The notes under the pieces were generated by a model. It was not told where the DNA came from. It ran no database searches and saw only the letters and a list, made by a program, of their open reading frames with translations. Source: a virus. From it: a DNA stretch of 55,884 nucleotides. Made by a program: the position numbers and the translations under genes. The DNA is taken from positions 1-55,884 of the IMG/VR virus record IMGVR_UViG_3300050821_008002. The stretch is one strand, 5' to 3'. This document shows positions 13,693 to 21,149 of this stretch, piece after piece (within the stretch, counting starts at the first letter, position 1; the number at the start of each line of letters is the position of its first letter).

Positions 13693-13946
13693 GCGCAGCC
13701 ACTCTGCCAATTCGAGAGGACTCCCTTCGTGATTCCATTGCCAGGCAGTATCCGCATTTGACGGCGCGCGAATTGGAAATCCTGCAGATGGCTGCGGACG
13801 GCGTAGACTGCGAAAACACCGCTCGGGAACTGGGGATTTGTCGCGGAAGCGTGAAGCGCTACCGGAATTTCGCGACTGTCAAATTGGGTGCCGACAACAT
13901 AACGCAGGCAGTAGCGATGGCTCTGCGACGCGGCCTGATCAAGTGA
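13689..13946 (+). CDS. LuxR/GerE-type helix-turn-helix regulator (85 aa)
   Basis: Residues about 23-84 match the LuxR C-terminal domain: L-T-A-R-E-L-E-I-L-Q-M-A-A-D-G, then N-T-A-R-E-L-G-I-C-R-G-S-V-K-R-Y as scaffold and recognition helices, and D-N-I-T-Q-A-V-A-M-A-L-R-R-G-L as the final helix. There is no receiver or ligand domain, so it is a free-standing DNA-binding module like GerE. A role in phage gene timing is the simplest reading. Confidence 0.85.
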   Translation: MSAATLPIREDSLRDSIARQYPHLTARELEILQMAADGVDCENTARELGICRGSVKRYRNFATVKLGADNITQAVAMALRRGLIK

Positions 13947-13964
13947 GATTTCAACCGCTCTCAG

Positions 13965-14040
13965 CAACGTGCACACTGAGCTTTATGGGCTTGGGACCCA
14001 TCCCAAAGCTCTCGCTCAGCGTACCCGCCTAGTAGAAAAC
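13965..14040 (+). repeat. GGGACCC/GTAGA repeat element E
   Basis: AACGTGCACACTGAGCTTT, then ATGGGCTTGGGACCCATCCC, AAAGCTC and a tail CCTAGTAGAAAAC that ends at the start codon of the next gene. GAGCTTT and AAAGCTC form a perfect seven-base-pair outer stem around the GGGACCC core. This is the best copy for deducing structure. Confidence 0.75.
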
Positions 14041-14042
14041 AT

Positions 14043-14264
14043 GTGCGTCTCTATTTGCTGGGATTCCTGGATTTCGACGACCTCGTGGAGCGAGCCTTTC
14101 ATCAAGCCTTACGATCGGACAAGAAGTTGAGTCCGGAGATGACCCAGCTATTAAGTCTGGTAGTGTTCCAGGGCTACGAATTGTTCCCGGCCAAGGTGTT
14201 CGGCGGCTGTGAATTGTTCCCTGCTAAGGGTGAGTCTGAAGGGAAGAGCAGGAAGCCGGCATGA
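14043..14264 (+). CDS. hypothetical protein with internal duplication (73 aa)
   Basis: Start at GTG 14043; an ATG at 14041 reads a different, shorter frame. The C-terminal half has two near copies of a seven-residue unit, G-Y-E-L-F-P-A-K and G-C-E-L-F-P-A-K, separated by V-F-G. Stop overlaps the next ATG. Function unknown. Confidence 0.5.
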   Translation: MRLYLLGFLDFDDLVERAFHQALRSDKKLSPEMTQLLSLVVFQGYELFPAKVFGGCELFPAKGESEGKSRKPA

Positions 14265-14491
14265 AGACAGGATTCTTCCACTCCGAGATGTATCGCCGCG
14301 AACGCGAGCTGGTCGAATCCGCCCTGGAGCAGCACCACTGGAACCGGCGCCAGGCTGCGAAGTTCTTAGGAGTCAGCTACCGGACCGTGTTCTACATGAT
14401 TGAGAAGCACAACCTGCTGTCCCCGAGAGAGCGAATGCGGATTCTGCGAAATGCGGAAAGGTTCGGACTGGCCAATCCGCAGTATGCGTGA
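14261..14491 (+). CDS. Fis/NtrC-type helix-turn-helix protein (76 aa)
   Basis: Residues about 12-50 read E-R-E-L-V-E-S-A-L-E-Q-H-H-W-N-R-R-Q-A-A then K-F-L-G-V-S-Y-R-T-V-F-Y-M-I-E-K-H, the HTH_8 domain of Fis and of the C-terminus of sigma54 activators. There is no AAA+ domain. It is the second small DNA-binding protein of this block after the LuxR-type one, and probably regulates transcription or DNA bending at the recombination region. Confidence 0.85.
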   Translation: MKTGFFHSEMYRRERELVESALEQHHWNRRQAAKFLGVSYRTVFYMIEKHNLLSPRERMRILRNAERFGLANPQYA

Positions 14492-14753
14492 CCCCGACCT
14501 CCAGCCAGCGATCGACCTCGGGCTATACACCCCCGGCGGCAAGCGAGAATTTGCGCGGGACTCTCCCGAGGGTTTGGTTAAATCGCTCAACAAGGCGCAC
14601 GACAACCAGGTCCGATCGGCGGCGCTCATCACCAAACTACAAACTCAGATATTAGGAATGCGCCGGGAGTACCGGATCAAGCTCTGGGTCCTGACCAGCG
14701 CGGTCGTGGGCATGGCGGCAATCCTAGGCTGGCTGATTGACTGGGTTCGATGA
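14484..14753 (+). CDS. C-tail-anchored membrane protein (89 aa)
   Basis: ATG 14484 overlaps the previous gene by eight bases. The first about 60 residues form a soluble helical region; residues about 66-86 (KLWVLTSAVVGMAAILGWLI) form a single C-terminal transmembrane span. The soluble part would face the cytoplasm. No family recognised. Confidence 0.6.
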   Translation: MRDPDLQPAIDLGLYTPGGKREFARDSPEGLVKSLNKAHDNQVRSAALITKLQTQILGMRREYRIKLWVLTSAVVGMAAILGWLIDWVR

Positions 14754-14767
14754 TTTCACCTGGCCTC

Positions 14768-14839
14768 GCGACGAGCACGCTGAGCTTGATGGGCACGGGA
14801 CCCGGTATAGCTCCGCTCAAAGCCACTGCTTCGTAGACT
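14768..14839 (+). repeat. GGGACCC/GTAGA repeat element F
   Basis: ACGAGCACGCTGAGCTTGA, then TGGGCACGGGACCCGGTAT, AGCTC and GCTTCGTAGACT, ending directly before the ATG at 14840. The outer stem is GAGCT/AGCTC. Nucleotide changes relative to E keep the pairing. Confidence 0.75.
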
Positions 14840-14992
14840 ATGAATCTCGCTCCCCACGCCCGTGTATCGACTCCCACGCCGGCTCCTCACCTCGAGTCGC
14901 ATCACTGCTCAACCGTAGGCCGGAAAGATTCCCAGGACCCAGTGCTTCGCCAAGAGATCCCGGACGATGACGACGGGGAAGCCCGGCAGTAA
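14840..14992 (+). CDS. small hypothetical protein upstream of the recombinase (50 aa)
   Basis: ATG 14840 follows repeat element F and the stop lies two bases before the recombinase ATG. The product has a His/Pro-rich first half and an acidic D-D-D-D-G-E end. It is not a recombinase N-terminal domain and is in another frame. Tight spacing supports coupling with the recombinase; composition alone is not convincing. Confidence 0.4.
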   Translation: MNLAPHARVSTPTPAPHLESHHCSTVGRKDSQDPVLRQEIPDDDDGEARQ

Positions 14993-14994
14993 AC

Positions 14995-15600
14995 ATGAAA
15001 CTCGGCATCGCACCCCGCGTCTCCGCAAGGAAGCGTCGCAGAAATCCGACGCCGGCGCCGATCGCGCTCAACCATGGCGAGCTGCGCGCGGTACTTCTGA
15101 AAGCGAGAGAGTTGGACTATCCGGTCTATGTCCTGATGCTGATCCAGTACCACCACGCCGGCCGGAACTCAGAAATGATCCACTTGCGACGGGCGAATTT
15201 TGCAGACGGATTCATCAGCTATAAGCGAGGCAAGGGTTCGGAGCCTTGCCGGCAGCGCCTGGTCGAATCGAAGGACAATCTACTCGATGAAACCAAAGTG
15301 GTCGTCGATTTCGTGCGCGACCTGAAGCCGAAAGACAGGCTCTATGCCCGGACGCGATGGACCTACTGGCGTCACCTGGTGAAACTCGCGCGTGCGGCTG
15401 GAATCCCGCGGCACAAAGCCAAGACCACCGTTTTGAAACATACGATTTGCACGGACGTGACCGAGAAGTTTGGGCTGCCGGCCGCGCAACGGCGAGCCGG
15501 ACATGTGAACGGAGCCAGCACATTGCGCTACACGAAGATGCGCGAGGACCAAGTGGATGATCTGATCGCGCTGGGAATGGGAAAACGTGCACCAAAATAG
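14995..15600 (+). CDS. short tyrosine recombinase/integrase with altered active site (201 aa)
   Basis: The protein is the catalytic half of a tyrosine recombinase and lacks the N-terminal core-binding domain. A-G-R-N-S-E-M-I-H-L-R-R supplies the first catalytic Arg57; the beta-hairpin lysine is in Y-K-R-G-K-G (77-81); G-H170 and R-Y179 are at the normal nine-residue spacing. The usual H-x-L-R-H-T box reads T145-V-L-K148-H-T, so the second catalytic Arg is Lys and the box His is Thr. Normal integrases are 300-400 residues. It may still work with help, or act as a recombination directionality or DNA-binding relic. Position next to the 15.6-15.86 kb repeat-rich gap suits an integrase beside attP. 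Confidence 0.75.
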   Translation: MKLGIAPRVSARKRRRNPTPAPIALNHGELRAVLLKARELDYPVYVLMLIQYHHAGRNSEMIHLRRANFADGFISYKRGKGSEPCRQRLVESKDNLLDETKVVVDFVRDLKPKDRLYARTRWTYWRHLVKLARAAGIPRHKAKTTVLKHTICTDVTEKFGLPAAQRRAGHVNGASTLRYTKMREDQVDDLIALGMGKRAPK

Positions 15601-15856
15601 CATATTGGTGCAGGCGGCTCTTTATGAACGACTTGCGGTCCTTTCCCGGTCTGAAAACCTGCAAACAATCAATCGGAAATCAACCAATTCCGCCGCAAAT
15701 CAATGGTTTTCAATCACTTAATTCAAACGATCGGCGCGCGAAATCAGGCGTCTCATTTTTCTAAGTCGTTGCAAATACTGGGACGAGTGCCGCTGCCTCC
15801 TTTGAAAAAGGTTCCGTTTCATTGATTTCGGTTGATTTATATAGACGAATTCAAAG
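15601..15856. promoter_or_regulatory. AT-rich gap with repeated AAATCAA sites; attP or late-promoter candidate
   Basis: No gene. The block GAAATCAA/AAATCAA recurs: AATCAATCGG (15667), GAAATCAACC (15676), AAATCAATGG (15697), AAATCAGGCG (15741), and inverted twice in ATTGATTTCGGTTGATTTA (15821-15839). Such clustered short sites beside a recombinase resemble integrase arm sites. TTTATATAG at 15836-15844 could be the -10 of the late promoter feeding the terminase genes. The gap is more AT-rich than its surroundings. Confidence 0.45.
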
Positions 15857-16414
15857 GTGAGTCCAGCCAAAAAGAAGGGTGCCGGGGGGAAGAGTGTCGG
15901 CGAAAAGAAGAAGGGTGGGGCGCGGCCAGGCGCCGGCCGGAAGAAGCGTGAGGCCCCGGTCGAGATCATCGACGGCCGCACCATCACCGGCAAAGACCAT
16001 GCGCAGACCCTCATCGATGAACTGAACGCGATCGATCCCCAGATCATGGCGGACCGGGATCTGAGAGTCAGCCCGGATCCAGTCGAGATCCCCGACGACC
16101 CGGACAAGGAAAAACGCAAGTACCTGGAGAAGCTCGAGGCGCAGCGCAAACACCTCCTCGAGATAAGAAATGCCGCCGATGCCAAGTTCAACGCACTCCG
16201 CTACGAAGTCCAGGGCTGGGCGCTGCTCTGGTTCGGTTCGCGCACGGCACTCGAAACCCGGAAGTATCTCTACGACCGCGCCAAGGGTAAGGCCGTGATC
16301 ACCGTGAACCACGTGCACGACAAGCCCATGGAATACAACGTCACCTTGAACCTGTCCGAGCGCTTCCGCATCGCCATGGAGAAAGCCCAGAAACGTGTCA
16401 GCGACCTCCGCTAA
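15857..16414 (+). CDS. terS: terminase small subunit (185 aa)
   Basis: GTG start at 15857. The Lys/Gly-rich N-terminus contains G-A-R-P-G-A-G-R-K-K, a motif typical of small terminase N-termini. A helical middle (residues 95-125) and a C-terminal segment with V-N-H-V-H-D-K-P-M-E-Y and L-N-L-S-E-R-F-R-I-A follow. Its gene overlaps the start of the large subunit by 20 bases. It should recognise the packaging site and recruit the motor. Sequence match to a named family is weaker than the context. Confidence 0.75.
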   Translation: MSPAKKKGAGGKSVGEKKKGGARPGAGRKKREAPVEIIDGRTITGKDHAQTLIDELNAIDPQIMADRDLRVSPDPVEIPDDPDKEKRKYLEKLEAQRKHLLEIRNAADAKFNALRYEVQGWALLWFGSRTALETRKYLYDRAKGKAVITVNHVHDKPMEYNVTLNLSERFRIAMEKAQKRVSDLR

Positions 16415-17966
16415 TTACGTGGACTACCGACAGGAGCTAGTGGAAAAGCTCTACGGCTTTCGCCACGATCCACTGGGCTACGTGCTTTACAACTACCCAT
16501 GGAAGGACGGCGAGCTCGTGAACTACAGCGGGCCGCGAGTTTTCCAGCGCGAAGTTCTGGATTACATCGGCAAGTGGTTCTCGAACTCGCTCACCGGTGC
16601 CGATCGCGCGCGCTTCGGCCAAGAGACACGGGACCGCGTCTGCCGTATCGCCATCAGCTCCGGCCAGGGACCAGGCAAAACCACACTGGGCGTCTGGGTC
16701 GCGAGCTGGGCCAAAGATACCTTCCTCGATGCCATGGTGCGCGTTACAGCGAATACCGATCGCCAGTTGACCACAGTGATGCAGCCAGAGTATGCGCGCT
16801 GGCACCGCCGCGCTCTGAATGCAGATGACTGGAGCGTGCATTCTCAGTCCATTAAGGCCGACGACCCGGCTCACGATGACACCTGGCGCATCGACCTGAT
16901 GCCTTGGTCGCAGGATAACCCTCAGGCGTTCGCCGGCAAACACAATGCCGGCAGGCGGATGGTCTTCATCATTGAGGAAGCCAGCGAAGTCTCTGACGAA
17001 ATCTTCCGAGTCGCCAACGGGGCGCTGACCGACGAGAATACCGAAAAGCTGTTCCTGATCATCTCGAATCCCACGCGGAACACTGGCTACTTTTACGAGG
17101 CCGTGTTTGGCGCGCAGCGTGATCGCTGGAAGTCCTGGGTGATCGACTCTCGCGATGTCGAAGGCTGCAACGTCGATGAGATCAACGGGTGGTTGGCTGA
17201 ATGCGAAGGGAATGATGATGCGGACTATTTCCGCGTGCGCGCCCGCGGACTCTTTCCCAAGGGGGCCTCGGGACAATTCATTGATCTGGATCTCATCCAC
17301 AAAGCACAGAGACGCGAAGCGGTCTGCTTATCGGATGACCCGGTCGTCGCCGGCTGCGATCTAGCCTGGGGCGGCTCCGACGACAACGTAATCCGCTTCC
17401 GCAAGGGCAACGACGCTCGCTCGATCCCCCCGATCCGCATCAAGGGAGAATTCACGCGGGATCCGGCCGTGATGATCGACAAGATCACGCGCGTGCTCTC
17501 CGAGACTTACAACGGCGAGAAGGTTTCGATGATGTTCTGTGACTCCGCCGGCATCGCGGGTTCCGTTGTCACACGAGTGCGCCAGTTGGGATTCCAGAAC
17601 ATCATGGAGGTGAACTTCGGCGCCGACTCGCCGGATCCCCACTGCGCCTATATGCGGGACTTCATGTGGAGCCAGATGCGCCAGGGCCTCATTGATGGTC
17701 TCGCGATCGACAACGATCCGGGCTTGGCTGCCGATCTTTCAAAGCCGATGCTGGTCTCCGATCTCAAGCAACGTACCAAACTGGAATCCAAAGAGATCAT
17801 GATGCGCCGGCTGTCGAAGCTGGGGATTGAATCCTCGTCACCGGATGATGGCGACGCTCTCGCGCTGACTTATCGCATGCCGGTACAGCAGACGAAGGTT
17901 ATTCGCTCGACCACCCCGCAAATCAGCGCCTGGGAGCGGTCTGGCGACGGCGGATGGATGGGCTAA
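16395..17966 (+). CDS. terL: terminase large subunit (523 aa)
   Basis: The ATPase domain has Walker A SSGQGPGKTT at residues 88-97, Walker B MVFIIEE at 189-195 with the catalytic Glu pair, and the coupling motif N-P-T-R at 225-228. The nuclease domain has D322 in G-C-D-L-A-W-G-G, D383 in F-C-D-S-A-G, and the final acidic patch S-P-D-D-G-D at 483-487: the RNase H-like triad. Length fits P22-like large subunits (about 500). It pumps DNA into the prohead and cuts it. GTG start overlaps the small-subunit gene. Confidence 0.95.
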   Translation: MSATSANYVDYRQELVEKLYGFRHDPLGYVLYNYPWKDGELVNYSGPRVFQREVLDYIGKWFSNSLTGADRARFGQETRDRVCRIAISSGQGPGKTTLGVWVASWAKDTFLDAMVRVTANTDRQLTTVMQPEYARWHRRALNADDWSVHSQSIKADDPAHDDTWRIDLMPWSQDNPQAFAGKHNAGRRMVFIIEEASEVSDEIFRVANGALTDENTEKLFLIISNPTRNTGYFYEAVFGAQRDRWKSWVIDSRDVEGCNVDEINGWLAECEGNDDADYFRVRARGLFPKGASGQFIDLDLIHKAQRREAVCLSDDPVVAGCDLAWGGSDDNVIRFRKGNDARSIPPIRIKGEFTRDPAVMIDKITRVLSETYNGEKVSMMFCDSAGIAGSVVTRVRQLGFQNIMEVNFGADSPDPHCAYMRDFMWSQMRQGLIDGLAIDNDPGLAADLSKPMLVSDLKQRTKLESKEIMMRRLSKLGIESSSPDDGDALALTYRMPVQQTKVIRSTTPQISAWERSGDGGWMG

Positions 17967-17970
17967 CTCC

Positions 17971-18249
17971 ATGGAACCGCTAGAGCCCCTCACCCGGCAG
18001 ATTTATTACAAAGGCGACGGCCTCGTCACCGAACCACTGGTCGTAAAGCCTGCGAATTGGACCCGCCGCCAGTGGCGCGAAGCCGTGAGGAAGGGAAAGC
18101 GCGTCGTGAAGCAACAGGCGAAAGCCGAAGCGCGCAAGCCGGAGTCGGTCAAGATCGATGATCGTCTCCACGCCGCCGGCCTGATCTCCCCGCGCGATGT
18201 AGCAGCCGTTCGCCCAGTTCATTTCGACACCACACTTTTAGGAGCATAA
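17971..18249 (+). CDS. hypothetical late protein (92 aa)
   Basis: ATG four bases after the terminase stop. The product is basic with a W-T-R-R-Q-W-R-E-A-V-R-K-G-K-R-V-V-K-Q-Q helix. It may be a packaging-associated protein; no family recognised. Confidence 0.55.
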   Translation: MEPLEPLTRQIYYKGDGLVTEPLVVKPANWTRRQWREAVRKGKRVVKQQAKAEARKPESVKIDDRLHAAGLISPRDVAAVRPVHFDTTLLGA

Positions 18250-18253
18250 GACC

Positions 18254-18544
18254 ATGACACCAGGAATCCAGGTAGCAGAAGCAAAGGAACGCACCAGGCC
18301 AAAAGTATTGGACCGGCTCGAAATTCGTCCGCAGCTCGGGGGCGGCCACATCGTCAACCACGTCTACGAGGGCTATCACCACGACCCGATGCCGGTGAAG
18401 TTCGACAAAGACGGCAAGCGCGAGGGCAAAGGCAGCGGCAATGGCGAGCATGTCGTCGCTCACCTGATCAAACATGCCGGACTTCCGCCCATGGAAGGCG
18501 CAGAAGGCGAAGGCGACGAGACTGCGAACGAAGAACCGGAATAG
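18254..18544 (+). CDS. hypothetical late protein (96 aa)
   Basis: ATG follows the AGGAGC ribosome-binding stretch. It has a His-rich centre (H-I-V-N-H-V-Y-E-G-Y-H-H-D-P-M-P) and a Lys/Gly-rich linker and ends with an acidic tail (E-G-E-G-D-E-T-A-N-E-E-P-E). A stem-loop terminator follows. No family recognised. Confidence 0.6.
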   Translation: MTPGIQVAEAKERTRPKVLDRLEIRPQLGGGHIVNHVYEGYHHDPMPVKFDKDGKREGKGSGNGEHVVAHLIKHAGLPPMEGAEGEGDETANEEPE

Positions 18545-18576
18545 ACCTTACACAAGATTTACCTGCACCCAGGGGA

Positions 18577-18618
18577 GGGCGGCTCAAGGAGCTCGACTCT
18601 CGATGCCGCCCATTTTTG
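18577..18618 (+). terminator. rho-independent-type terminator
   Basis: GGGCGGC (18577-18583) pairs with GCCGCCC (18605-18611), followed by ATTTTTG. It would stop or thin transcription from the terminase genes before the following string of small genes, unless an antiterminator acts. Confidence 0.65.
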
Positions 18619-18622
18619 CTTT

Positions 18623-18826
18623 ATGAACTTCGACGACGCGACGATTGAGCAGATTCTCAAGATGGCAGGCTGGCAGCAGACCGCGCCATTCACCAAGCTG
18701 TGGCATCGCGCCGGGCAAACCTCTTACATGAGTCTGGAAGACGCCCTCAAGAGCCAGATCGCACTTCCTGAAGCGCTCCGATTGCACACGCTGCCACAAG
18801 CCGATTTCTCAACTCGAAAGGACTAA
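18623..18826 (+). CDS. hypothetical late protein (67 aa)
   Basis: ATG lies five bases after the terminator T-run and has no ribosome-binding site. The product begins MNFDDATIEQILKMAGW and contains aromatic residues. Unknown function; possibly translated from a short or leaderless message. Confidence 0.5.
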   Translation: MNFDDATIEQILKMAGWQQTAPFTKLWHRAGQTSYMSLEDALKSQIALPEALRLHTLPQADFSTRKD

Positions 18827-18831
18827 ATCAG

Positions 18832-19026
18832 ATGACCACACGCACCTCCACCGGAAAAGGATTGTCGAAACCGCACAAGGCTGAGAAGCCCATGCCGGGA
18901 ATCGGCAGCAACCTGGCCAACGCCAAGAGCATCGGGAGCTCGGAGAAGCCAGCCAATAAGAAGATCGGTTCGGGCGGGTTGCCCTCGACCTACTTCGGCA
19001 ACTCCAAAGCCTGCAACGGCGAGTAA
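18832..19026 (+). CDS. small basic protein (64 aa)
   Basis: ATG five bases after the previous stop, AAGGA upstream. Composition is Lys/Ser/Gly-rich and probably disordered, with G-L-S-K-P-H-K-A-E-K-P-M-P-G-I-G. Unknown function. Confidence 0.5.
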   Translation: MTTRTSTGKGLSKPHKAEKPMPGIGSNLANAKSIGSSEKPANKKIGSGGLPSTYFGNSKACNGE

Positions 19027-19145
19027 GTTTGCCCCAACCGTGCGCTCCCGAAACTGGGATGCGCCATGGGCTGAGAGGGGAGCCGGGGCTCGCATCCGTC
19101 CCGGAGAATCTCGGCCCACAAATCTTCGTCCTGTAAGCCTACCGA

Positions 19146-19700
19146 ATGCCCGATGAGATACGCCCGGTTCTCTCCTTTCCCGTGGGGCCAGACGGCCTGT
19201 TCCGGGATACCGGCAAATACGACGAAGTCAAAGAAGAGCATGTCCGCCAAACCTTCTTCCAGATGTTTCAGTACACGGACCCCTTCTGTGGGAACCCGCG
19301 CATTTATGACGATGAAGGGGATTACGTTTGCGGAGACTGTAACAAGTTCGTTGAGGGCGGCTCGTGTCTCGCAGTGGAAGAGGCAATCAGTGGAGAACGC
19401 GGATCCTGCCGTCACTGGGAAAACAAAGACGCTGGAGACGCCGAGCTTAAATTCGCCAGGAAGATCAGCAAGGAGATGGCGGACTACGGCGAAACCCCGA
19501 AGACTGGCTTTGGCTGCCATCGCTGCGAATACCACGCCAAAGCAAAGTCAGAAGACTCGCAGGGCCGGGCGATGTTCTGCAAGCAGGGCGCGTTCCACGT
19601 CTTTAGCAACGCCTGCTGCGCGCTGAATGATACGCCGGGGATGAAAACGGATTTCAGTAAGAGGGGCGCGATCGTAGTCGAAGGCGGGAAACGGACCTAG
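19146..19700 (+). CDS. cysteine-rich late protein (184 aa)
   Basis: Ten cysteines are arranged in two groups: C-G-D-C near residue 56 with two further Cys in G-G-S-C and G-S-C-R-H-W, and F-G-C-H-R-C-E-Y-H near 124 followed by F-C-K and N-A-C-C. The first half resembles the high-potential iron-sulfur or zinc-cluster type of fold; this is a suggestion only. It lies between terminase and portal, a place where P22-like phages carry accessory genes. ATG start with no strong ribosome-binding site; the 119 bases upstream hold nothing I can call. Confidence 0.65.
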   Translation: MPDEIRPVLSFPVGPDGLFRDTGKYDEVKEEHVRQTFFQMFQYTDPFCGNPRIYDDEGDYVCGDCNKFVEGGSCLAVEEAISGERGSCRHWENKDAGDAELKFARKISKEMADYGETPKTGFGCHRCEYHAKAKSEDSQGRAMFCKQGAFHVFSNACCALNDTPGMKTDFSKRGAIVVEGGKRT

Positions 19701-19704
19701 CGCG

Positions 19705-19914
19705 ATGCCAGCCTTTCTCGAAGCCGAACTGAAGAAGTCCGCGGCAAAGAAGGGCTTTTCCGGCAAGAAGGCGGATCGGTACGTGTACGGCGCGATGAAC
19801 AACATGGGCGCGATGCGGGGCTCGAAGATCACACCCAAGGGGAGGCGCATGGAGCGTAAACATGCGTCGAAGCTGGGGCATGAGAAGATGCGGAAGTTGA
19901 GTGAGTTGGCATGA
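19705..19914 (+). CDS. small basic late protein (69 aa)
   Basis: ATG four bases after the previous stop. Lys-rich helical N-terminus (E-L-K-K-S-A-A-K-K-G-F-S-G-K-K-A) with Y-V-Y-G-A-M-N-N-M-G-A-M in the middle; this pattern recurs in small phage proteins near portal genes. Its first 16 coding bases equal those of the ejection-protein gene at 34286, probably by chance. Stop overlaps the next ATG. Confidence 0.6.
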   Translation: MPAFLEAELKKSAAKKGFSGKKADRYVYGAMNNMGAMRGSKITPKGRRMERKHASKLGHEKMRKLSELA

Positions 19915-20093
19915 AACGGCCATTTATTCTGAGCGTTGGGATCTCGGATGGCGAATATCAGGGACACGCCTACGCGCGGATCAGCGCAGAGGATATGCTG
20001 CTGCCCGAACAGGATTTCATTGAGCGATACCTGAAACCCGCATATATTCAGGCGGCGCGCGAGTTGGACGCGAGAACACAGCAACCGGCATGA
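19911..20093 (+). CDS. small late protein, paralog of 20305 gene (60 aa)
   Basis: ATG overlaps the previous stop. The C-terminal half, L-P-E-Q-D-F-I-E-R-Y-L-K-P-A-Y-I-Q-A-A-R-E, lines up with L-P-F-D-Q-F-A-E-R-Y-L-R-P-A-W-E-Q-A-K-A-E in the gene at 20305. The two genes probably arose by duplication, with the 20090 gene lying between them. Function unknown. Confidence 0.6.
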   Translation: MKRPFILSVGISDGEYQGHAYARISAEDMLLPEQDFIERYLKPAYIQAARELDARTQQPA

Positions 20094-20305
20094 AGACGCT
20101 CTTCGCATTTGTCTTCTGGATCACGAACCAAGCCCTCGACATCGCCGAGGACTACCGGGAGACTCGCTACCCTCATGGTGTCACATACACCGTGACGCTT
20201 CGGCCTCCACTCTTTGTCCGGCGCATAGAGTGCGACCATGCCGATCCGCAAGGGCATGTGCTCGCAGCTGGCTACTGTCTAGGCTGTGAGCAAATGGTTG
20301 ACTGA
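20090..20305 (+). CDS. hypothetical late protein (71 aa)
   Basis: ATG overlaps the previous stop and the last base of its TGA is the first base of the next ATG. The N-terminus is hydrophobic (LFAFVFWITNQAL); the C-terminus has C-D-H and C-L-G-C, a possible zinc site. Unknown function. Confidence 0.55.
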   Translation: MKTLFAFVFWITNQALDIAEDYRETRYPHGVTYTVTLRPPLFVRRIECDHADPQGHVLAAGYCLGCEQMVD

Positions 20306-20589
20306 TGAAGGTGACACACTACGAGTTCGCGCTGCAGCTTCTGAGCCGGGACGAGAGCGATGGTGGCTTCGTCGCGGAAGCGCACAGCATCGGCAAACTG
20401 ACGAAAGCCGATCTCGACTTACCCTTTGATCAATTCGCCGAGCGCTACCTGCGCCCAGCGTGGGAACAGGCGAAAGCTGAGCATGACTACCAGTTATCGC
20501 TCGTGGAAGAGGCGATGAAACTGAAACCCGGAGACAGGTTCACCATGGACTCCGTGAACCTCCTGAATACGAAGATCGGCAAAGCCTGA
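20305..20589 (+). CDS. small late protein, paralog of 19911 gene (94 aa)
   Basis: Shares with the 19911 protein a segment of about 20 residues ending in E-R-Y-L-[KR]-P-A. It is longer at both ends, with a strand-rich N-terminus (Y-E-F-A-L-Q-L-L-S-R-D-E-S-D-G-G-F-V). Stop and next start share one base (TGATG). Unknown function. Confidence 0.6.
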   Translation: MKVTHYEFALQLLSRDESDGGFVAEAHSIGKLTKADLDLPFDQFAERYLRPAWEQAKAEHDYQLSLVEEAMKLKPGDRFTMDSVNLLNTKIGKA

Positions 20590-21149
20590 TGCCCCAGACT
20601 CGCGAAGCCATCAAGCACGCCCCAGTCTCAAACGAAGTCTGGCGCAACAACCGGACGCAGGTCGGGGGACTCTGGTTCGACCCGCTGAAGATCAAACCAG
20701 TGGGGGATCACATTCTGGTGCTGCTGGACGACGAGACGCCGCCAAGTCAAGTCATCGCAGTCCCGGACATCGCCAAGAATCAGGAGATCGGCACGCGCGT
20801 GGGAACCGTCGTCGCCGTCGGGCCGGGCAAGTGGTATCAGAAACAATCCTCGCTGGAGAAAAACGGTCCGATCAGCTGGATTCTGAACAAGCTGATCTTC
20901 AAACCGACGACACTGAAGCCGGGAAACCGCGTGGCGATCGGCCACTACTCCGACTGGGAATCCTGGTCCGCAGATTTTGAAGGACGTGGAAGGAACGTAG
21001 TGCTGTGTCAGGAAGCGGACGTGCGGATTGTCATTGGGCAAGCTGTCGCTGACGCACCACCCGCTTGCAAACAGGCGCAGTGCGTAGAGCCAAGATCGAT
21101 TCGTCCTCGCTTGCAGGCGCCGCAACGCCACACACCGGGGCTCTCTTGA
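20589..21149 (+). CDS. GroES-like co-chaperonin (186 aa)
   Basis: Residues about 33-152 follow the Cpn10 fold: L-K-I-K-P-V-G-D-H-I-L-V-L-L-D (first strands), an I-A-V-P-D-I-A-K-N-Q stretch in the place of the mobile loop, G-T-V-V-A-V-G-P-G-K-W, then L-K-P-G-N-R-V-A-I-G and V-V-L-C-Q-E-A-D-V-R-I-V-I-G as closing strands. GroES is normally about 95 residues; an insertion of about 30 and a 30-residue N-terminal extension explain part of the excess. The C-terminal 36 residues overlap a leftward gene and may be read-through. Like T4 gp31, it probably replaces host GroES so that GroEL can fold the coat protein encoded 4.4 kb downstream. Confidence 0.85.
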   Translation: MPQTREAIKHAPVSNEVWRNNRTQVGGLWFDPLKIKPVGDHILVLLDDETPPSQVIAVPDIAKNQEIGTRVGTVVAVGPGKWYQKQSSLEKNGPISWILNKLIFKPTTLKPGNRVAIGHYSDWESWSADFEGRGRNVVLCQEADVRIVIGQAVADAPPACKQAQCVEPRSIRPRLQAPQRHTPGLS

